NCBI GenBank assembly: GCA_015232395.1
Contig: JADFZT010000012.1
Span: 1 to 64,000 of the forward strand
DNA: 64,000 bases
DNA from: Magnetococcales bacterium
GTDB lineage: Bacteria; Pseudomonadota; Magnetococcia; Magnetococcales; JADFZT01
Direction of reading: 5' to 3'
Shown piece after piece: positions 60,427 through 64,000 of the stretch; within the stretch, counting starts at the first letter, position 1, and each line of letters opens with the position of its first letter. The notes beneath the pieces are model-generated. The model saw only the letters and a program-made list of their open reading frames with translations, was not told the DNA's origin and searched no databases. Both the position numbers and the translations under genes were made by a program.

Positions 60427-61710
60427 ATGGCCACCCAAACATTTGAAGTGGTTTTAACCGGCAAATTGCTGGATGGAAGGGATCCTCAAGTGGTTGAGGG
60501 AGATCTGGCCGCCTTGTTTCAGGTTTCACCCCAGCGCATCCAGGGATTGTTGGGAAGGCCGGGTGCTGTCATTCGTCGCAATGTGGATCTCCTCACCGCT
60601 GAAAAATACCGGGAAACTCTTTTGGCAAAGGGGGCTGGGTGTGTGGTTCGCTCCTTTGGGGGTGAGATCGTTGCCCAGCGTCAGGGGGAAGGGGGGAATT
60701 CTCCGGGGCCGGAAGCGTTATTCGAAGGGGCTGGTGGGGTGGGGGAGAACGCCTCGGGTATTTCGGCCGGGGGGATGACCTGTCCCAAGTGTGGCACCCG
60801 GCAGGAGAAGAGCCCGGAGTGTTTGCAGTGCGGTATCGTGGTGGATAAATATCTCAAACGCCGGAATGCCACCGACTCCCCCTGGGCTCGGGCAGCCAGT
60901 GTCGGCAGGGTGCCCACCGGTTTGACCATGGATGAGATCGACTATCGGATATTTGGCTCTGAAACCCAGTTTTTGGAGGTGGAGCTGGATCCCGGGGAGA
61001 GTGCTGTCGCCGAGGCGGGCTCCCTGATGTACAAATCCCCCCTGGTGGAAATGGAAACAGTGTTCGGGGATGCCTCCCAAAAGAGCGCCATGGATGGGGT
61101 GTGGGGCAAAATGATGGGAGCGGGCAAGCGGCTTATTACCGGAGAGGGGCTTTTTACTACGGTCTTTACCCACCAAGGGCGGGGCGGTAAGGCCCACGTC
61201 GCCTTTGCAGCCCCTTTTCCCGGCACCATCATTCCGGTCAATCTGCCTGACTATGGCGGCCACCTGATCTGCCAGAAGGATAGCTTTCTCTGCGGGGCCA
61301 AAGGGGTCTCCATCGGCATTTTTTTTCAGCGCCGGATTCTGACCGGGCTCTTTGGTGGGGAGGGGTTTATCATGCAAAAGCTGGAGGGGGATGGTTTGGT
61401 CTTTCTCCATGCAGGTGGCACGGTGTTGGAGCGACAGCTGGAAGCGGGGGAGAGCCTTCATGTGGATACCGGTTGTGTGGTGGCTTTTGATCGGACGGTC
61501 TCTTTCGATCTGGAGATGGTGCGGGGAGTGAAGTCGATGTTTTTTGGTGGAGAGGGACTCTTTTTTGCACGGCTGACAGGGCCTGGTACGGTCTGGATGC
61601 AATCCATGCCTTTCTCCCGGCTGGCGGGGCGGATGCTCTCCGGCGCCTCTTCCTCCTCCAGCCAGGGGGAAGGAAATTTGTTGGGTACCTTGGGTAACCT
61701 GATGGATTGA
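60427..61710 (+). CDS. AIM24/TIGR00266 family protein with N-terminal extension and zinc ribbon
   Basis: The protein is 427 aa with an AAGGAG ribosome site. Residues 1-80 form a small domain (FEVVLTGKLLDGRDPQVVEGDLAALFQVSP) of a type I do not name. Residues about 117-140 are a zinc ribbon (CPKCGTRQEKSPECLQCG). Residues 170-420 match the TIGR00266/AIM24 beta-helix family (YRIFGSETQFLEVELDPGESAVAEAGSLMYK; GEGLFTTVFTHQG; GGEGLFFARLTGPGTVWMQSMPFSRLA). The function of this family is unknown; yeast Aim24 acts in mitochondrial inner-membrane organisation. It is about 100 bases after the M48 gene, probably in one transcript. Confidence 0.9.
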   Translation: MATQTFEVVLTGKLLDGRDPQVVEGDLAALFQVSPQRIQGLLGRPGAVIRRNVDLLTAEKYRETLLAKGAGCVVRSFGGEIVAQRQGEGGNSPGPEALFEGAGGVGENASGISAGGMTCPKCGTRQEKSPECLQCGIVVDKYLKRRNATDSPWARAASVGRVPTGLTMDEIDYRIFGSETQFLEVELDPGESAVAEAGSLMYKSPLVEMETVFGDASQKSAMDGVWGKMMGAGKRLITGEGLFTTVFTHQGRGGKAHVAFAAPFPGTIIPVNLPDYGGHLICQKDSFLCGAKGVSIGIFFQRRILTGLFGGEGFIMQKLEGDGLVFLHAGGTVLERQLEAGESLHVDTGCVVAFDRTVSFDLEMVRGVKSMFFGGEGLFFARLTGPGTVWMQSMPFSRLAGRMLSGASSSSSQGEGNLLGTLGNLMD

Positions 61711-61810
61711 TGGGGTCGCTATAGCGTGGCAGGGGTGGTGTGGGGGGAGTCCGGAAGTCGATTGATTATGGGCAGTGGCAGAGACCTTTTTGGATGTGAG
61801 TGAGGTGATG

Positions 61811-62020
61811 ATGGATATTCCGCCGGATCGTTTGAGCCCGGAGGTGTTGCAGGGAATTATTGAAGAGTTTATCAACCGGGAGGGGACCGATTATGGGATG
61901 TCTGAAGTTTCCTTGGAGACCAAGATTGCGCAAATATTGGTGCAGATTGATCGAGGGGAGGTGGTGATTCGTTACGATGAGCGGACACAAAGTTGTAACC
62001 TTTTGCCACAGTGTAAATAG
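61811..62020 (+). CDS. YheU family (UPF0270) small protein
   Basis: I chose ATG 61811, with GAGTGAGG 5 bases before it; the frame is open from a GTG at 61775 and another ATG is at 61808. The 69-aa product reads DIPPDRLSPEVLQGIIEEFINREGTDYG, then VSLETKIAQILVQIDRGEVVIRYDE, which follows the YheU pattern (IPxxxLSPETLxxLIExFVxREGTDYG). The known family length is about 72 aa. The function is not established. It lies 100 bases downstream of the AIM24-like gene. Confidence 0.85.
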   Translation: MDIPPDRLSPEVLQGIIEEFINREGTDYGMSEVSLETKIAQILVQIDRGEVVIRYDERTQSCNLLPQCK

Positions 62021-62574
62021 AATTGTTGTTGCCTTTTATTTCCTGGGGTGGGAAAAAAGAATCGGTAATGGTTTGGGCAGGTATTGATAAAAAGGATATT
62101 TTTTCTGCCTTGCGTCCATAAAAGATGTTTTTCAGCTGATTTTAGTCAAAAAAGTTCATCGGTTGGCATTTTTTATGTCAAAGACAGTCATTTATCTTTC
62201 AAAATCCCTGCCAGAAAGTCTGTTGTGAAGGCTGGGTTAGGTGGTTTGATATCCTTATAGAAAGTTTGTTTCCTTGTTGTTCTGTATATTTGGCCCGTGG
62301 AATCAAATAATCCTTCCTGTTTCGTTACAAGAAAATTCTCTTTCCGACATCCAATTGTTACATCTTCCTGATTTACTTCTAAGGATCAATCTGACATCCC
62401 AAGCGACGCAGGCTGGCCTGTTTTTTTTGTTGGTTTAGTCGCTATGGAGGCTCAATACGCCTGAAGCTTCGATGGGGTGGGGGGGGATATGGAGCAAAGA
62501 ATCCCTTGTGAGGCTATTTGGGCCTGAAGTGATGGAAGGGGGTTGTTATTTTTTGGGTATAAGGAAGAGATACC
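62021..62574. other. AT-rich intergenic region upstream of the sensor gene
   Basis: A 550-base gap with no gene. AT-rich segments at about 62090-62180 and 62270-62350 could hold promoters. No operator or RNA structure is recognised. Confidence 0.45.
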
Positions 62575-64000
62575 ATGCAACACCTCTCATGGATGCTACC
62601 TCGGTGGATTGTGTTGCTGTCCATTCTTTTCTTCTGGGCTGTGCCCGTCCAGGCCCACGAAGTCGAGCCTGACCTTGCGCTTGACCTGACTGACCAGGAG
62701 CAGGCTTGGTTGGCCCAACACCCGATTATTCGTCACGCCCCGGATCCTGATTACGCCCCCTTTGAATATCGCGATGGGGAAGGTCGCATCGATGGGATCG
62801 CTCCCCGCTATCTGAACCTGGTTGCCGAACGGTTGGGCTTCCAGGTCGAGACCGTTGCCACCGACTCCTGGTCCCACTCTCTCAAGCAGCTTCAAGAGGG
62901 CCAGGCAGACCTCGTTACGGTTGCTACCCGGACTTTGGAGCGGGAGGCCTACCTTCGCTTTACCTCCCATTATGCGGCTTTTCCGAACATCATCTTGACC
63001 CGCCGGGAGAGCCGGGAGGCGTTGACTCTGGAGAGCTTGGCTGGCAAGCGCCTGGCGGTCATCAAGGGGTGGGCCATCAACGAAACCCTTCAGCGGGACC
63101 ATCCCGAAATTCAACTTTACTGGGTAGCCGGGGTAAAAGAGGCCCTGACCAGCGTTTCCGTTGGGACGGTGGATGCGGTTTTGCTCAATCGGGCGACCGC
63201 AGGCTACTGGCTGGAAAAATTGAATATTACCAATCTCCGCTCCGCTGGGGAGGCGGGTTTTACCTACCATCTGGGGTTTGCCTCCCGGAAGGATTGGCCC
63301 ATCCTCCAGGGGTTGTTGGAAAAGGCCCTGTTGTCGATCTCCGAAGAGACCCACCGGGAGATTCAAAAGCAGTGGATTTTTGTGGAGACTCCGGCCTGGA
63401 GGCCCACTTCCCGTTTTTGGTGGTCTTTGATGGCGGGTGTGGGGGGGGTGGTTTTACTGATCATCCTTTTTTGGAACAGAGAACTGCGCAAACAGGTGGC
63501 TTTGCGTACTCTGGAGTTGGAAGAGGAACTGGAGGAGCGCCGCAAGGCCCAGATGGATCTGGCCCGTTTTCGAGATACCCTGGATCGCACCATGGATTGC
63601 GTTTTCATGTTTCGGGCCGATGATTTTCGCTTTATTTATGTCAACAACGGTGCTGTGGAGCAGGTGGGCTATTCCCGGGATGAATTGCTTGCCATGACCC
63701 CTGTCGATATCAAGCCCAAGTTTGGTGAAGGGCTCTTCAGATCCATGGTGAGGCCTCTTGTGGCAGAGCCTGGCCGCTCCCATATATTTGAAACCATTCA
63801 CCGCCATAAAAACGGCCATGACATTCCTGTGGAAATTGTCCTGCAATTTGTTTCTCCTCGTTCAGGGGAGCCCAGATTTGTAGCGATTGTTCGGGACATA
63901 GCGGAACGCAAAAAGAATGAAGAGGCCATCGCCCGACTGAGTCGCCAGAACGAATTGATCCTCAATGCCGCCGGTGAGGGGATTTATGGTCTGGATCGGG
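62575..64000 (+). CDS. sensor protein: solute-binding domain - TM - PAS domains (partial, runs off the window)
   Basis: ATG 62575 has an AAGGA site about 9 bases upstream; the frame stays open for 475 codons to the window edge. A signal peptide (about 26 residues, ending VQAHE) precedes a periplasmic family 3 solute-binding domain (WLAQHPIIRHAPDPDYAPFEYRD; DLVTVATRTLEREAYLRFT; GKRLAVIKGWAINETL), as in BvgS-type sensors. A membrane helix (about residues 280-298) and a short coiled coil lead to a PAS domain (FIYVNNGAVEQVGYSRDEL, ending FVAIVRDIAERKK) and the start of another (LILNAAGEGIYGLDR). The output domain, a histidine kinase or a diguanylate cyclase, lies beyond the edge. Confidence 0.88.
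   Translation, partial: MQHLSWMLPRWIVLLSILFFWAVPVQAHEVEPDLALDLTDQEQAWLAQHPIIRHAPDPDYAPFEYRDGEGRIDGIAPRYLNLVAERLGFQVETVATDSWSHSLKQLQEGQADLVTVATRTLEREAYLRFTSHYAAFPNIILTRRESREALTLESLAGKRLAVIKGWAINETLQRDHPEIQLYWVAGVKEALTSVSVGTVDAVLLNRATAGYWLEKLNITNLRSAGEAGFTYHLGFASRKDWPILQGLLEKALLSISEETHREIQKQWIFVETPAWRPTSRFWWSLMAGVGGVVLLIILFWNRELRKQVALRTLELEEELEERRKAQMDLARFRDTLDRTMDCVFMFRADDFRFIYVNNGAVEQVGYSRDELLAMTPVDIKPKFGEGLFRSMVRPLVAEPGRSHIFETIHRHKNGHDIPVEIVLQFVSPRSGEPRFVAIVRDIAERKKNEEAIARLSRQNELILNAAGEGIYGLDR

Noticed and set aside
1-64000. CRISPR arrays, tRNA and rRNA genes
   Set aside because: I saw no regularly spaced direct repeats and no sequence I could recognise as tRNA or rRNA; a covariance-model search would be needed to exclude small RNAs.

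Overview
The window looks like the chromosome of a Gram-negative, facultatively anaerobic, motile proteobacterium. It has SenC/CtaB-type oxidase accessory genes, a cd1 nitrite reductase, a rhodoquinone methyltransferase, large chemoreceptors, lytic transglycosylases and TPR-GT41 glycosyltransferases. The mixture reminds me of Magnetococcia-like or deep alphaproteobacterial lineages, but that is an impression; no rRNA or other marker gene is present to prove it. Most of the window is GC-rich, with clear AT-rich patches at about 8.6-9.6 kb and 41-44.7 kb.

Layout. (1) 0-8.6 kb: a small membrane ORF, then a set of DUF362/ferredoxin, GT9 heptosyltransferase-like, two B12-binding-type radical SAM, FAD amine-oxidase-like and SPASM radical SAM genes, possibly for an unassigned lipid or glycan modification. 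(2) 8.6-12 kb: an AT-rich SAP-domain gene with a phage Mu F-like C-terminus, and a chemoreceptor with two tandem CHASE3 domains. (3) 12.7-22.6 kb: a nitrogen-oxide respiration block with a cytochrome c, nirS, and an operon of a 55-aa membrane subunit, CuA subunit II, heme-copper subunit I, ctaB, sco/senC, a cytochrome b-ferredoxin-MvhD fusion and a membrane-anchored periplasmic protein. Subunit I lacks the active-site tyrosine of oxygen reductases, so the enzyme is probably a non-canonical NO reductase (sNOR/NorSY-SenC-like) that removes the NO made by NirS. FNR/NNR-like boxes lie at matching promoter positions upstream of both units. (4) 22.9-29 kb: an AcuC-like deacetylase, rquA, a tandem PilJ-domain exported protein, a second chemoreceptor and a rhodanese.

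(5) 29-41 kb: twelve tightly packed minus-strand genes, several with ATGA or similar overlaps. They encode a MotA/TolQ/ExbB-like channel, a one-helix ExbD/MotB-like partner, proline-rich membrane-anchored proteins, an exported coiled-coil protein, a lipoprotein, two exported lytic transglycosylases, two cytoplasmic proteins I do not recognise, and an 880-aa membrane protein with a Lon-protease-fold domain whose catalytic lysine is replaced by proline. I read this as an undescribed ion-driven trans-envelope machine; it is the best candidate in the window for a new system.

(6) 41-57 kb: a decayed accessory and glycosylation region. It holds AT-rich gene debris, a TPR-FkbM methyltransferase, a sulfotransferase, one intact TPR-GT41 gene, two broken GT41 paralogues, two IS remnants, a GspE-type ATPase fused to a GAF and a CDGSH iron-sulfur domain, and two copies of a 163-bp MITE with 5-bp target duplications, one inside a GT41 pseudogene. 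(7) 57-64 kb: LemA, an M48 membrane peptidase, an AIM24/TIGR00266 protein with a zinc ribbon, a YheU-family protein, and the start of a sensor protein with a solute-binding domain and PAS domains that runs off the right edge.
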